Position numbers and translations under genes: made by a program. Positions 11,556 through 23,399 of a stretch of 64,000 nucleotides of DNA are shown here, piece after piece. Location: NCBI GenBank assembly GCA_016271365.2, contig CM028129.1:1008319501-1008383500 (forward strand), given 5' to 3'. The stretch comes from Neoceratodus forsteri (taxonomy: Eukaryota > Chordata > Ceratodontiformes > Ceratodontidae). Each line of letters begins with the position of its first letter. Position 1 is the first letter of the stretch. The notes under the pieces were generated by a model. It saw only the letters and a list, made by a program, of their open reading frames with translations. It did not search any database and had not been told where the DNA came from.

Positions 11556-11837
11556 TACTTTTCTCTGGTTGCCGTTTGATTCCCAGGAACTGGAGGATAT
11601 CCTACTTGGCTGCCGCTTCCATGTTTGTCTATTTGGCTACTAAAGCACAATCTTTTTTTGCTTTTCTCAGTGGTTTACTATTTTTTCATTATCCAGTTTA
11701 CAGGGAACAGAGCGTTTTCACTTTCCATTTGTCTGTGCCCTATCACCTTAATTGATCAGTTCCTGTTACAGGAACCATAGTTTAACCTTTGGCACAGTTT
11801 CCTCAGTACAAGAGCCATTTTTTTTTATATTGGGCTC
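11556..11837. other. Spacer with a perfect hairpin
   Basis: No coding similarity. It contains the palindrome GTTCCTG-TTA-CAGGAAC (about 11759-11775). A 12-base perfect inverted repeat starts AGTACAAGAGCC at 11805 and closes at 11844 around a T-rich loop. This may be the 5' end of the family-B element whose Gag follows. Confidence 0.4.
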
Positions 11838-12561
11838 TTGTACTGCATCGGTTTTGGGAATTGTTTCTATTTCAAGGTTCTCTTTGGTATGTTAAAAAGA
11901 CCTTGTGGACCATTAAAATACTGTACAAATTGTTTCCAGCCCCTAGCAAGTGCAGACTGTCATGAGCTTTGTTTGAAGTGTTTAGGTCCACAACAAGACG
12001 TTATTAATTGTCAGTCCTGTCATATTTTCTTGCACAAAAACCTCACTTAAAAGGGTAAACATTTTAAAAAGAAGCTTGCAGTCTGTCTGCCTCTGTCACT
12101 AAAAATAATAAAAAAGGCTCTGAGGGTATTCCCAACAATGGTTGAACGCACGCATCAGAAGGGTCCATCTCCTCACATACAGCAGCATACAGTGTAAAAG
12201 GGGACAAGAAAAAAAGATAAAGCTGCACAGCCATCAGTAAGGCTCGATGAAGGTGGTTCAGATACCACATCCGAAAGGGGGGAACCCTGAATCCAGAGAT
12301 GGCAAAAATAAGAGCGTTAGAGTGGGCAGTGGAAACAGTGTCTGCCAAAAAGAAATTCAAAGAAAATGTCACTGCTACATGGAAAAGGGAGCAGGCAGAT
12401 GGCACAAATAATCAGCCCTCATTAGAGGACATACCGGCAGTCCAGGGATTTGTATATTTCATTAAGTTTCTCTGGTTCCTGATTGGTTCCCAGGAACTGG
12501 AGACTAAGTTCCTGCTTTTAGAGAACTGCTATTTAACTATTCAAAGTTTATTAAAAACTTT
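11838..12561 (+). pseudogene. Family-B DIRS gag fragment, copy 1
   Basis: The frame at 11838-12050 reads CTNCFQPLASADCHELC then LKCLGPQQD then CQSC. This is the same Cys/His cluster found at the start of the other DIRS Gag proteins. A second, shifted frame at 12299-12560 is Lys/Glu-rich and then hydrophobic. It resembles the fragment at 29603-30225, and the two define a family not otherwise complete here. It stops where DIRS-2 begins at 12562. No RT or recombinase of this family follows directly, so it is either truncated or was separated by the DIRS-2 insertion. Confidence 0.55.
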
Positions 12562-12730
12562 TTCTAGGTACGTGTATATGATGTTCTATCTACACTTTTT
12601 GACAGTCGCCTTTCCCCTTTAAGACTGGCCGGAATGTCTTCATGCTGGCTCCTCCCACCCACCCGGATGGTAACTCCCTTGGCTCTGCCTCATGACGCCA
12701 GGTCTTCCATTCTGCTGGAAGAAGCAGGTT
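12562..12730 (+). repeat. DIRS-2 left inverted terminal repeat
   Basis: Family-C left end. It shares CCCTTTAA, GGCTCCTCCCACCCACCC and CATGACGCCAG with the left ends at 15654, 32155 and 43716. It pairs with 29265-29453. Confidence 0.85.
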
Positions 12731-12849
12731 CTCTCCTTATTGCTGACGCGCTGAGTAGGCCCTTTGCTACGAAATCTTTAGATTTACTTCCAAATTTTAA
12801 ATAAAACACTTGTCTTTAGGCTTGTTCTTCAACCCCTCTCTGGGGTTCT

Positions 12850-15260
12850 GGCGATGCATTTGCAGGCAGAAGATGTCCTGAGCAGCTCTGCACACCATTT
12901 GCATCTACTGCCTGGAACATGAGCACGAACCCCAGGCCTACGATTTTTGTCGCACCTTCCAACCCTCGGTTCTTGATGATCGTTGTGCCCGACTTGCATT
13001 AGGTTGTCCGCACAGAACTCGATGGTCAAATCAGAAAATGTCCATCTGGTGGTCTCAGCGGCTGCGGGGTCTGCCGAACAGCTAGCAGCATTTGAGGAGG
13101 CGGCAGCTCAGGCCATAACTCGTACCTCTTCGGCTTCGGTCTCCGTTCAGCTTTCGCTGGGTGCCTCCTTCGCAGGGGCTTTGAGATTTGTGCCAGGCTT
13201 TACCGAGACTCAGTCAGGGCCCCTCAGGGCACAAATCAAAATAAAAAAAAGAGACCAAAAAGTGGTCTCTACGTCACTCGTGGGATCAGGAATGCTCTCG
13301 TTTGAGGGCTTCTGACTCCCGCGCTTCTCCAGATACGACTCCGGTCAAATCTTCAGCCCAGGCCACTGGCTTCACATTAACCCAGTTGGGCCAGAGATTT
13401 TTCTCGAGCCAGTCAACCAGTTGTTGACTGTGAAGGCCGACACTTTTTTTTTCCTGGAATCCGGTCCTGACCCAGACTGTTGGAGGGATGGATCAGTCTG
13501 CTGACCCACCGCTTCTGGTCACAGACCAAGACTCTGAGGTGCCTCGGCTTTCGCTGACACCCTTCGAGCTCTGCCACCAGTTCCCCTGGCATTTGCGGTC
13601 AAATTTTGGTCCTACTTTTGGGGGTCGAGCGGTTCCCACCAGTGTTGCCGCTCCAACTCTAGAGGACCCAAGAAGCGGCGCCACTGCTGTTCTTCATCCT
13701 TGTCCTCTGGTGAGGAGAGACTTCGGCGCAAGTTGCATCAACGCTACGAGGCTCTCGTGTGGCAGCAGCTGGTGTTTTCCGCTGTGAAGCCGGCCCCAGC
13801 CTCTACCCCTGCTGTCGCCTGGTTTTTACCTCAATGGCCGATGCCTTCTCCACCTTAGAAGCCGACCAAGTCGGTCCCAGCTCGGCCGACCTCGGTGTCT
13901 CCACCGATTCCCCATGGAGCCACCACCTATGCAGCCGAAGACCGGCGCTCCAACCAAGGAGTCTCTACCGGCCTCTGGACTTCCCCATCGGTTGTCAGTC
14001 ACCGTCACTCCTGACCATCTGCGGAGGGTCAGCGGGGACTATAGTGGACGACCCCTCTTCAATGACTCCTTGGAGTCGGAGGGATCCTCCTTACGCTCCC
14101 ATCAGGTCGAAGTGGAGTCAGTCTGGGATCTCTTCTAGGAAAACAAACTGAACTTACAAGCTCAAATGGGCAGACTGGGTGGGCCATAGGCCCTTATCTG
14201 CCGACACTGTCTATGTATCTATGTATCTTGACAAATTAAGGCCCTAACTCCTTTACATGCCTCTTCCACCTGATTTCGGAATCTGCGGGGCTTAAGATGG
14301 ATCCGGTCCACAAATGGGCTCATTACTCCCTGACCGAGATCTTAAACTGGGGAGACTCCCCTAGTGAGGCTTTCCTGGTCACAGAGGCCATCCTTGGTCC
14401 TGCTTTGGAGCTTTGGCAGCATCCCGCTTCCTGTCCAGCACCGTCAGCCTGCAAGTATGCGGTCCCTACTGGCTCCCTTTTGGGATTCACAGAACACCCC
14501 TTGGCTGAGGGCTTGGTTGCCGATTTTGTGTTCCGGTGCTCTAGCATCGTGGGGGACATCGACAAGCCACCTGATAAGAGTTCAAGAAGCTGGACCATGC
14601 GGCTAAAAAAAGACTATGCTACCTCTTCGCTCGGCCTTAATTAAGCAAGTTTGACCCTCCTCATGCTTACTTCTCCCGTGCCCTGTTGGGTACTCTGGAT
14701 GAGGTGCTTCCTCACCTACCTGCGGACCTCCAGACCATGGTCAAACAGGTCCAGGACCAGGGCTGGGCTGTAGCAAAGCAACAGCTCCAGACAGCCATGG
14801 ACATTGTGGACTCCTGTGCCTGCTCTGTTGTTGCTGCAGTGGCCATGAGCCGTAGGGCTTGGCTGCGGATCTCAACCTTTATGACAGATACCCAGCAAGA
14901 GCTGGAGGATGTCCCTTTCCTGGGCACCGACTTGTTCGGGCCTGGAGTAGAGGGTCACCTGACCCGCATTGACAAGTCCAGTGCAACCTTGGACTCCGTG
15001 AAATTTGCTCAGAGGGACCCCAAGGGTTCTAAGCAGCAGAAAAAGAAGCCCGTTTGGTCCATCTCCACTCCTGCAGCCCAAGCTGGACAGCAGGCTCAGG
15101 CCTGGCAACCTTGGCCCAAGTTGGTGGCCTTGATTGTCCACAAGCCTGGAGGGAGAGGCCTCGGTTGCTCCTCAGCAGGGCCCTTCTCCTCATCCAGCCT
15201 GCCCAGTGACAGGATGAGTGGTACCTCCCTCACGCCCGTCCCACCTCCCCTGGGTTCTCC
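12850..15260 (+). pseudogene. DIRS-2 gag-like ORF1 (broken)
   Basis: The N-terminal Cys/His cluster is near 12860-12950 (CICRQKMS, IYCLEHEHEPQ), with cysteines partly lost and an internal stop. A short conserved block at 13050-13110 reads VVSAAAGSAEQLAAFEEA, matching DIRS-4. The capsid-like part lies at 14297-14644 (LGFTEHPLAEGLVADFVF) and 14686-15100 (LPADLQTMVKQV, then TDLFGPGVEGHL). In this copy the Gag end and the first RT residues share one frame to 15381. A CR1 tail at 14132-14228 is inserted in the middle. Confidence 0.75.
14132..14228 (+). mobile_element. 97-bp 5'-truncated CR1 tail inserted in DIRS-2 gag
   Basis: Base by base this matches 26601-26697, the end of the large CR1, with two differences that I can see. 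It ends in the same TATGTATCTATGTATCT-type tail. It is the 3' untranslated tip only, a severely truncated insertion of the same CR1 subfamily. No target duplication is evident. Confidence 0.8.
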
Positions 15261-15264
15261 CGAG

Positions 15265-15653
15265 GAGGACTGGCTCCATCATTTCCTTTCCACTTGGTCC
15301 TCTGTCACCATGGGACAGGTGTTTTTTGAGGTGGTCGGTCAGGATCTGCCTCTGAAATTCGAGCAGTACTCTCCTTGCTGAGCCCACGCCCCATGGGAGG
15401 ACTTGTATCCGCAGACATTCTGCCAACTCTTTGGGACAACATTGCCCAGTTCCTTTGCATGGAGGTTGTGATTCCTGTCTTGGATCCTCCTGAACACCCA
15501 GAGTTTTTCTCCAGGTACTTCCTGGTGCCAAAATGGATGGGGGGCTGGTGCCCCATTCCAGATCTGCACAGCCTGAACAAGTTTCTCAAGTCGCACACCT
15601 TCAGGATGATCACTCTCATTCAGATCATACCATCTCTAGAGCAAAACATGTGG
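15265..15653 (+). pseudogene. DIRS-2 RT, N-terminal piece
   Basis: Starts with LHHFLSTWSSVTMGQVFFEV, the RT lead-in also seen in DIRS-4 and DIRS-7. It continues at 15375-15653 with FFSRYFLVPKWMGGW, SLNKFLKSHTFRM and IIPSLEQNMW. The frame breaks off at the left end of DIRS-3, in the middle of the palm domain. The next residues are found at 23698, immediately right of DIRS-3. Confidence 0.8.
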
Positions 15654-15830
15654 TTCTAGGGACATGGATATGTTGTTCATCCACACTTATTGGCAGGTTC
15701 CTTGCCGCTTTAAATCTTGCTGGAAGGTCTTCAGGCTGGCTCCTCCCACCCACCCGGGTGGTAAAACTCTCGGCTCCGCCCCATGACGCCAGATCTTCCT
15801 TACCGCTTGGAAGCTCAGGTTCCCTTCTTA
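15654..15830 (+). repeat. DIRS-3 left inverted terminal repeat
   Basis: Pairs with 23515-23697. Shared blocks include ATATGTTGTTCATCCACACT, TTGGCAGGTTCCTTGCCGCT and CCCATGACGCCAGATCT. Confidence 0.88.
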
Positions 15831-15926
15831 ACGCGCTGCGTTTAAGACTGGTTCCTAATTCTTCAAAAGTTCGAAATCATAAAGTTTTTTGCTAAAAAGA
15901 CTTCAGTCTTCTTCTCCTGCGGCTGC

Positions 15927-16620
15927 GATGGACAAATCGACTCCTGGTTTTCGGAGGTGCCCTTGCGGGCAGAAGATGTCTAGGACGGATCCGCACTCCA
16001 CGTGCGTCTACTGCCTGGGCCTTGAGCACGACCCGCAGGCCTGCGACTTGTGCTCTTCCTTTTGACCTCGTCCTTGAAACCGCTGCTGCCCGATTACAAC
16101 TGGGGCGCCTGAGAAACACTATCCACCGTGAAATCTAAAGAGGCCTAATTGGCCGGTGCGGGCGGTCGAAGGTGGATCAGCTCGAGCAGATGATCGCCCT
16201 CGGAAGAGGAGGCGGCGGGGCCGCTTCTACCTTGGCTGCGGCATTTGTCGCGCTCTCTCAGTGCCTCGTACTGGCTTCTTTTAAGGAGCTTTGTCTGACC
16301 CTCGACGAAAGGTGAGGGTCCAACTCTTCGGACCTTTTCCAGGTCCAAAAGAGCAAAGTAAGTCTCTCCGTCGACGCTCTTGGGAGCGGAAAGATCCCTC
16401 CCTTGTCGACAGTCAACTTGGTTGACCTCAGCTTCGACCACTGGCTCACGGTGTCCCCGTCAGGCCAGTTGACCGAGACTCCCGTCGACGCGGTCGAGAT
16501 TTTTCAACCCGTTAGGACGGGTTGTCGACTGGAGAAGCTGAGAATCCTCTCCCGGTTCCCCCGGTGGGAGTTGAGGATCCCGTCGGCTCGCTTGTGCCTC
16601 GGTTCCGGAGCCTTCGGTGG
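15927..16620 (+). pseudogene. DIRS-3 gag-like ORF1, N-terminal part
   Basis: An ATG at 15927 opens MDKSTPGFRRCPCGQKMS, followed by TDPHSTCVYCLGLEHD and ACDLC. This is the cleanest example of the N-terminal Cys/His cluster shared by all DIRS families here, so this start is probably the real one. A stop follows soon after (TGA about 16062). The downstream part is rich in GTCGAC/GTCGAG-type sequence. It is cut at 16620 by a minus-strand LINE and continues at about 18905. Confidence 0.8.
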
Positions 16621-18900
16621 GATCAATCAATCAATCAATCAAAATCTTTATTTATTCAGGCGAACATCATTGAGCAAAGCTCATTTACAAGATGGACCTG
16701 AGTGGTCATACAAATGAGGATACAAGTATTATTACATAGACAAGAATAGAATAAATAGCAATACAATGGCATGAAATGATTATATACAACAATTTACATA
16801 TATACAAGTAACAATAGAACCATTTAGCCTGTAGGAAAAAAAGAGGACAAAGGGTATAGCAGTCCTAAAATATAAGTTATATGGTCTAAACTAGTTTTAA
16901 GTGAATATAATAGGTGATTCGAAGAAAGAAATTGAGTTAATATAATGGATAGAAAAGGAGGTTTAGTTGGGTCAGATAGGTGGGGGATTATGCTTTATAA
17001 AAGCAATTGCAGAGCTCTGGAAAAAGGGCGGAGAACAATCTTTTGAAGGATGCCAGAGGTAGTAGGCTATCTAGCTTCATGGATTTTTGGAGAGAGTTCC
17101 ATGCAGCTGCTAAGGAATAGCTGAAAGCAGCCCTCCCATACCGGGTGCAGGCATTGGGGACCTTTAATGTGATGAGTTTACTGATCCTTAAGGTGTATGG
17201 CCTGGTTGTAATTTGAGTAAAGTAATCAGTGATATAGGTATAGTTTGCCTGTTAACGCTTTGAGTATCCAGATAACAGCATTCCTATTTCTTCTGTGTTG
17301 CAATGATGTCCAGTTGACTACATATAAAGGAGCAATGATGGGTGTTGGAGGAAGGTCAGTAATAAATCTTATGGACCTGTGATACAGGGTGTCCAGCTTA
17401 TGTGAGATGACTTGAACAATGGCAGTAGAGAAAATCAGCATAATCAATGAGGGATAGGAATGAGGCCTGAATTAACCTTTTTGGAATCACTGTTTAGGTA
17501 ATGTTTTATTCTAAAAATAGTCCGAGCCTCTGTCTTAGTTTTTAAGTAACTCTTCAATATGGACAGAATAGTCAAGCCTGTTATCTATCCAGACTCCAAG
17601 GTATTTGAAGTTATCAACAAATTCAAGTTTCTCTCCAAGTAAGGTGGATATATGTAGGGTGTTGGATGCTGGGGTAGTGGTAGTACAACTCTTTGTGGTA
17701 AAGAACATAGCTTTTGTTTTTGCATTTAGAGTAGTTTTTTGTCAAATAGATTGTGCTGCAGAATGGAGAATTGGGATTGTAGAAGTTCACAGGCTTTGGA
17801 AGGTGAGGGATTGCTGACATACAATACAGTATCATCAGCAAACAGATGAATGTTAGATTGAGTGAGGTTGGCATCAATATTGTTTATATAAATAGAAAGA
17901 GGATAGGGCCAAGAATAGAGGCCTTGTGGTACACCCCTTAGCAGAGGTTTTAGGTGGATAGGTAATTTCCATTTCTAACCAGTTGCCACCTATCTGAAAG
18001 GTAATCCTTAAACCAGTTGAGTGATAGAGAATCCAGGCCTAATGAGTTAAGGGAGGTGAGTAATAAGTCATGATCCACTGTGTCAAAGGCTTTACTCAAA
18101 TCCAGAAACACAGCACAGGTAAAATTTTTTGTCCAAATTAGTCTGCCAATCGTTGGTTACCTTAGCTAAGGCAGTAATGGTGTATGCTTTGATCTAAATC
18201 CAGATTGTGCAGAATTTAGAAGGTTATTGTTATCCAGATAGTCCCTTAACTGAGAGTTTACTAGTTTTTCGAGCATCTTAGATAGTACTGGTAGGATGGA
18301 GATAGGTCTGTAATTGTTGAGATCCCTAGTATCACCAGATTTGAGTAATGGAACTATTGAGCTGTTTTCCAAGTAGATGGAATGGATCCAGTAGTTAAGG
18401 AAAGATTGAAGAGATGATGAGTAAGGGGCAGATAAGACATGTGAAGCAATTTTCAGGAAATAGGGATCCAGGAGTCTGCACCTGCACTTTTAGTTGTGTC
18501 TAAATTAGAGAGGGAGATCTTCCACTTCTTTCACGGATATTGGGATGAAGGAAAAAGTTGAAGTGGCCATTTGTCCCACAGTAGTTTGCAGGTTCAAGGA
18601 AGATCTCAGGATATTTGCAGGTGATGGAGTCAAATGCTAGGCCAGCAGTGGTGAAGTGAACATTGAAGGTATTTAAGATTTCTTGTTTACCTGTAATTTC
18701 TGTGTCATTTAGTAGCAATTTGGTGGTTAAGGCAGGAGTAAATTCTGGCCAGACAGTCCTTTATTGTACCCCAAGTCTGGATGGGTTATTGTAGGAGGCA
18801 TCCAATTCAGCTGTATAGTAGGCAGTTTTGGCAGTTCTTATTTTTTTTGTACATGAATTTTTGCTTTTCTGGGAAATTTAGCTAATCACTGGTGTCCTTG
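16621..18900 (-). mobile_element. Minus-strand LINE with a (GATT)n tail inside DIRS-3 gag
   Basis: On the minus strand: a broken ORF from about 18718, then RT motifs LNNYRPISILPVLSKMLEKL (18300 area), NSAQSGFRSKH, LFADDT near 17835 and the late RT segment LGVWIDNRLDYSVHIEELL (about 17600). The C-terminal block is at 17447-17226 (ISHKLDTLYHRSIRFITDLP). The 3' end is AATAAATAAAGATTTT followed by four GATT units at 16622-16641. Jockey-group, perhaps Rex1- or L2-like. The 5' part (endonuclease) is missing, so it is 5'-truncated. Stops and shifts make it inactive. Confidence 0.8.
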
Positions 18901-18904
18901 TTTT

Positions 18905-20500
18905 TGTTTTTGCCTCGATCGCCCGGAGCCGAGGGAGTGCCGATTTCCTACACTTCTCTCGCCTTCCTCAGCCTAGTCGAGACTCTCGGTCTCGGTCTCG
19001 GTATATCCTCGCTGTCCAACCGATCCCGCCGCCATAGGCGGTGCTTAGTCTCTGCACCATGGCAAGCTGAGCGCGCTATTCCTCTTCCTCGGACGAGGAA
19101 GCTTGGCGCAAGATTGTGTTGGAAGTCTGAGGAACTCGTGGCAGCAGCTCCTTTGACCGGAATAAGCCGACCAGTCGTCTTCCCCTGCCATTAAGTGGCT
19201 GTCACGGAGCAGCGAAACAACCCCTCGTTGTGAGTGAGAGCCTGTTCTCAGGCGGTTGTTCGACCAATTCGCTACCCCACCGATTCTGGTGGAACCTCCG
19301 CCTCCACAGCCATTAGTTGGGGCTCCGACCAAAAATTCTCGGTCGGCCAGGGTTTGCCCCATAGGCTGTCTGTCACCCTCACTCCCGATAAACCTCGGCA
19401 GGTGGAGGTGGCTCAGGCCCAAGGCAGCTCTTTGAGGACTCTTCTGAGTCCGATGATGGTTCCTCCTCTTCTCCAAGCGCATGGACTTGGAGTCCTCGGA
19501 GGGCAGTCCATAGACGATAGCCTACAGTCCTTCTTAGGGTTGCTTGACTCATCTGGAGTCCACTGGGATGAAGCTTTCGAACCACGTTTCAAGCAGGCCA
19601 GGTATCCCCTCACGGAGATTCTGGACCGAGGAATTCTCCTACGGAGGCCTTTCCGGTGGCCAAAGCCATAGTGGGTCCGGCCTTGGAACTTTGGCAGCGT
19701 ACTGCTTCCTGCCCTACGCCTTCGGCCAGGAAGTATGCGGTCCCTACCGGTTCCCTGTCCAGTTTTTCGGAACACCCCTCGGCCGAGGGGTTGGTTACCG
19801 ACAGCGTTTTCAGGCGTGCCGAGGCATGAGGATGTGGACAAACCTCCCGACAAGAAATCCAGAAATTGGATTATGCGGTGAAAAAGTCTATCTTGCATCC
19901 TCTCTCGGCGCCACGTCCGAGCCGGATTGACCGTCCTCATGGCACATTTTCTCACGCCCTGTTGGGCTCCTGGATGGTCGTCCCTCATCTTCCCGAATCT
20001 GCAGACTCACGGTCAGGCAGGTGCGAGGACCAGGGCATGAGCAGTGGCCAAACAACAACTCAGACTCGTTAGACCGAGGGACTCATAGTGCCAGGTCTGT
20101 ATGGCGGCCGCAGTGGCCATCGATCGTCGGGCTTAGCTGAGGATATCCACCTTTACCTCGGATACCCAGCACAAGTTGGCGGATGTTCCTTTTGGGGACT
20201 GACCTCTTCGACCCTGGGGTGGGAAGGTCACCTGCAGAGGATCAAGAAGTCCAGTGCTACCTTGGTTCCGGTCTCTTCGCTCAAGAAGGACAAAGGCCAT
20301 GCAAGCAACAGCCTAAGCCCTTTAGTCCTTCTGCGCCCATGGCCATAGACAACGTCAGGCCAGCAGGCTCGACTTGATATCCCAAACCAAAGGCGTCGGC
20401 TTCCTCCAACAGGAAGCAGGGAGGTAAAGCCCAGGAGGTCCCTCGGCCAGTCCCTCCTCCAAGCCTGCCCAGTGAGCAACCTGAGGGGTGTCTCTCATCC
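18905..20500 (+). pseudogene. DIRS-3 gag-like ORF1, C-terminal part
   Basis: The Gag resumes after the LINE. At 19500-19860 several frames give the capsid-like region seen in DIRS-2 and DIRS-4 (segments like FSGHPSAEGLVTDSVF and LELWQR-type blocks, split between frames). At 20160-20300 the family C-terminal pattern GTDLFDPGVGRSPAEDQEV appears at 20183 in one frame. Many indels are present. The ORF contributes no intact product. Confidence 0.65.
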
Positions 20501-20509
20501 CTGTCACCT

Positions 20510-22349
20510 CACCCTGGTTTCCCCAGTGGGAGATGGCTCAGACACTTCCTTTCCGCCTGGTCCGCTGTTACCACGGACGGTGAGTCACTGGAGGTGGTAC
20601 AGGAAAGGCTTCCTCTAGAATTGAGCAGGCCCGCCCTTCCAGGCAAATACCATCTCCGGGGCCTCGGGGAATTCCGCAGCCTCACTGGCGCACCGTCGAG
20701 CCGATGATAAACTCTCCTCCTCCAAGGAGGTGATCATGGAGATAGGGACCCCCCCCAGACCCGGGGTTCGTGTCCAGGTATTTCCTGGTTCCAGAAGCGG
20801 ACTGGGGCTGGCGCCCCATTCTCGACCTACCGACCAGAACAAATTCCTAAGGTCTCAGACCTTCAGAATGGTCACTCTGGTGCAGATAATACCATCTCTG
20901 GAACACGGCGTGTGGTTCTGCTCTCCTGGACCTACAGGGCGCATTCTTTCCACGTCCCTATCCGTCCGTCATCAGTTCAATTCCTCCGCTTTCGGCGGAA
21001 GGATCCCTCTTAGAGTTCAAGCCATGCCCTTAGTATCTCCAGCTCCCAGGGTCTTCACCAAATGCATGGCAGTGGTGACAGCATTCCTGTGGAGAGGCGA
21101 GGTCGAGGTGTACCCATACCTGGGCGATTGGCTGATAGCATCCCCCTCCAGATGGGAGGTGGAGCAGTCAGAGATCTGGCCCTCAGGTTTGCTCTCAAGT
21201 CGGCCTTCTCATCAACAAGGCCAAGTCAGAACTTGAGCCGAAGCAGGTGATCCTGTTCATGGGGCAGAAACTCGACTCTCTTGAGCCAAACCTGTCCCGG
21301 CAGACAGGGGCGAGGTTCTTACCTCCTTTGCCCAATCATTTCTGGTTGAGCAGTAACTCCCTACCCGGGACTTCCTGCGCCTCCTGGGTCTCATGGCGGC
21401 CTGTCCAGCGTGGTCCGTTGGGCACGCTGGCACATCACGCCCCTTTCAGTGGGGACTGGCCAGCCGGTGGTCACAATGCTGCGATCCATTGGACCAGCTG
21501 GTGACAGTGACCCAGGAGATGTGAGCAGCCTCTCAGTTGTGGACGTTCCATCCATCTGCAGGAGGGCATCCCGTTTATCCGCCCAGTTGACGGTCTCTCT
21601 ATGGGCCGATGACCTCTCTGATGGGTTGGGGTGCCCATCACAGAACACCGAGTGCATGGCCTCCTGGTCCCCAGCGAGTCCCGATGCCACATCAACCTGC
21701 TGGAGCTCCGGCGGTCCGCCTAGCTCTCACCGCCTTTGCTCAGTTTCTCCGAGGTCCGTGGGTCTGAGTCAGGCGGACCGACCAATACCACCTGAACGCC
21801 AGAGGCGGGGCGCTCATGCTTCTATGCAGGAAGCTCTCCGCATTTGGTCCTCGTCGTGCGCAGCCTGGTGGAGTCTCTAGCCATTCATTTGGCAGAGCCT
21901 CCAACACCTAGACCGATGCCCTGGGCGGATAGGGCTGCATCTCACAAGGTGGTCTCTCCTGCAGGATAGTACAAGATCTGTTCTCCCACTGGGGCACACC
22001 TCAGGTGGACCTGTTGCCTCCAGGGAGAATCAAGCTGAGGCTGTTTCATGCCGCCCCCTCAGCAGGGCTCGCTGCAGAGATGCCTTCTCGAGGCTGTGGA
22101 CCCGGGCCTCTTTCGCCTTTCCCCATTCCCTTGATTCACAAAGGTGCTTCTCAAGACAAGGAGGACAAGGCGCAGGTGATTCTGATAGCCCAGACTGGCC
22201 CGCCAGTTCTGGTACCAGATCTCCTCAACCTCAGCTACAGGCTCCGAGGCAGCTTCCAGCTCACCGGACCTGCTCTCAGTCAATCAGGGAAGGTGTTCCA
22301 TCCGGACCTTCAATCCCTGCACCTGGCCGGCCTGGTTCCTGGTGGCTAG
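20510..22349 (+). pseudogene. DIRS-3 RT / RNase H / methyltransferase-like ORF (broken)
   Basis: RT fingers and palm lie at about 20730-21240 (FLRSQTFRMVTLVQIIPSLE, then APRVFTKCMAVVTAFLWRG). The catalytic box reads YLGDW (21118-21132), with the first aspartate changed to glycine. RNase H is spread over frames between 21550 and 21950, and the methyltransferase-like part lies at 21980-22240. The ORF ends at 22349 after PDLQSLHLAGLVPGG, matching the end of DIRS-4. At least five frame breaks. Confidence 0.75.
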
Positions 22350-23344
22350 AGTTCCAGGCCTGGGTCTTTCGTGAGGTCCTCAATGTTGTTAGGCGTCCCG
22401 TGAGAGTTGACCAGGAAATGCTATGCCTTCAAATGGAAGGGTTTTCCATTTGGTGTCAGGAGTAAGGGCTTGGATCCTTCCTCCTGTTCCTTGGCAAGCA
22501 TTTTGGACTGTTTATGGTCCTTTCTAGTCAGGGCTTCGGTGACTGACCTCTCCGCTTGCAGGCGGCGGGCGGGGGAGCAGTCAGTGGCCGCAGGAGAAGG
22601 TGGTGAGGTGCTTTTCAAGGCCTTGATCACATTTCCCTCGATTAAGAACCTCCCACCTCCGTGGGATTTACTGCTGGTACTGGCAAAGCTCATGGGAAGC
22701 CATTCGAACCAATGCACAGGTGTGAACTCTCTCACCTGTCGTGGAAGACCGCCTTCTTGGTGGCTATCACGTCAGCCAAAGGATGGGAGAACTCCAGGCG
22801 CTCTGCATTGAGGCTCCTTACACCTGGTCTTCCACAGGGACAAGGTTGTCCTCGCCCCACCGAAATTCCTTCCGAAGGTGGTGTCGGTTTCACCTTAACC
22901 AGGTGTTGACTCTGCGGTGTTCTACCCCAATCACACCTCGGAGGCGAATACAGGCTCCATACTTTGGACCCTAGAAGGGGCGCTAGCTTGATATAAGGAG
23001 CACACTGCTGAAATTCGGAGAGGTTCGACCAGCTGTTGTCACCTCACGCTGAAGCCGCACCTGGCAGACCTGCAGCCATAGCGGACTTGATAAGCAGGTG
23101 GGTCACCCTCCTGCATAGATCTCTGCTATAAGTTGGCGGGCATGGAGCCTCCCAGAGGATAAAACTCATTCTACCTGTCATACTGCTGCATCGGTGGCTG
23201 CTTCAGGGTACATCCCTATCCAGAAATCTGCAGGGCTGCTACCTGGAGTCAGCACACACCTTTAATACCCATTACCACATCGGGCCTTGAGTCATGCCGG
23301 GATGCTGGTTTTGGGGCCTCAGTTCTCAGTCTTTATTCCCTAAG
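22350..23344 (+). pseudogene. DIRS-3 tyrosine recombinase (broken)
   Basis: Reading frames at 22407-22974 contain KCYAFKWKGFPFGV, PPPWDLLLVLAKLMG and FLVAITSAKGW. The last is the first active-site arginine block (SARRIGEL in DIRS-4) damaged by an indel. The H-x-x-R box reads HSTC at 23167-23178, so the second catalytic arginine is cysteine (TGT). The tyrosine lies in HYHIGP near 23280. It ends at the TAAGTAG at 23340. Not functional. Confidence 0.75.
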
Positions 23345-23399
23345 TAGGGGTATGCGCCTTGCCTCCTCCTCCGAGGAGAACTGCTAGGAGTCTGCCAAT

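Noticed and set aside
22005..23345. Possible host gene in the open frames here
   Set aside because: All are fragments of DIRS-3 methyltransferase-like and recombinase regions, aligned in order with DIRS-4.
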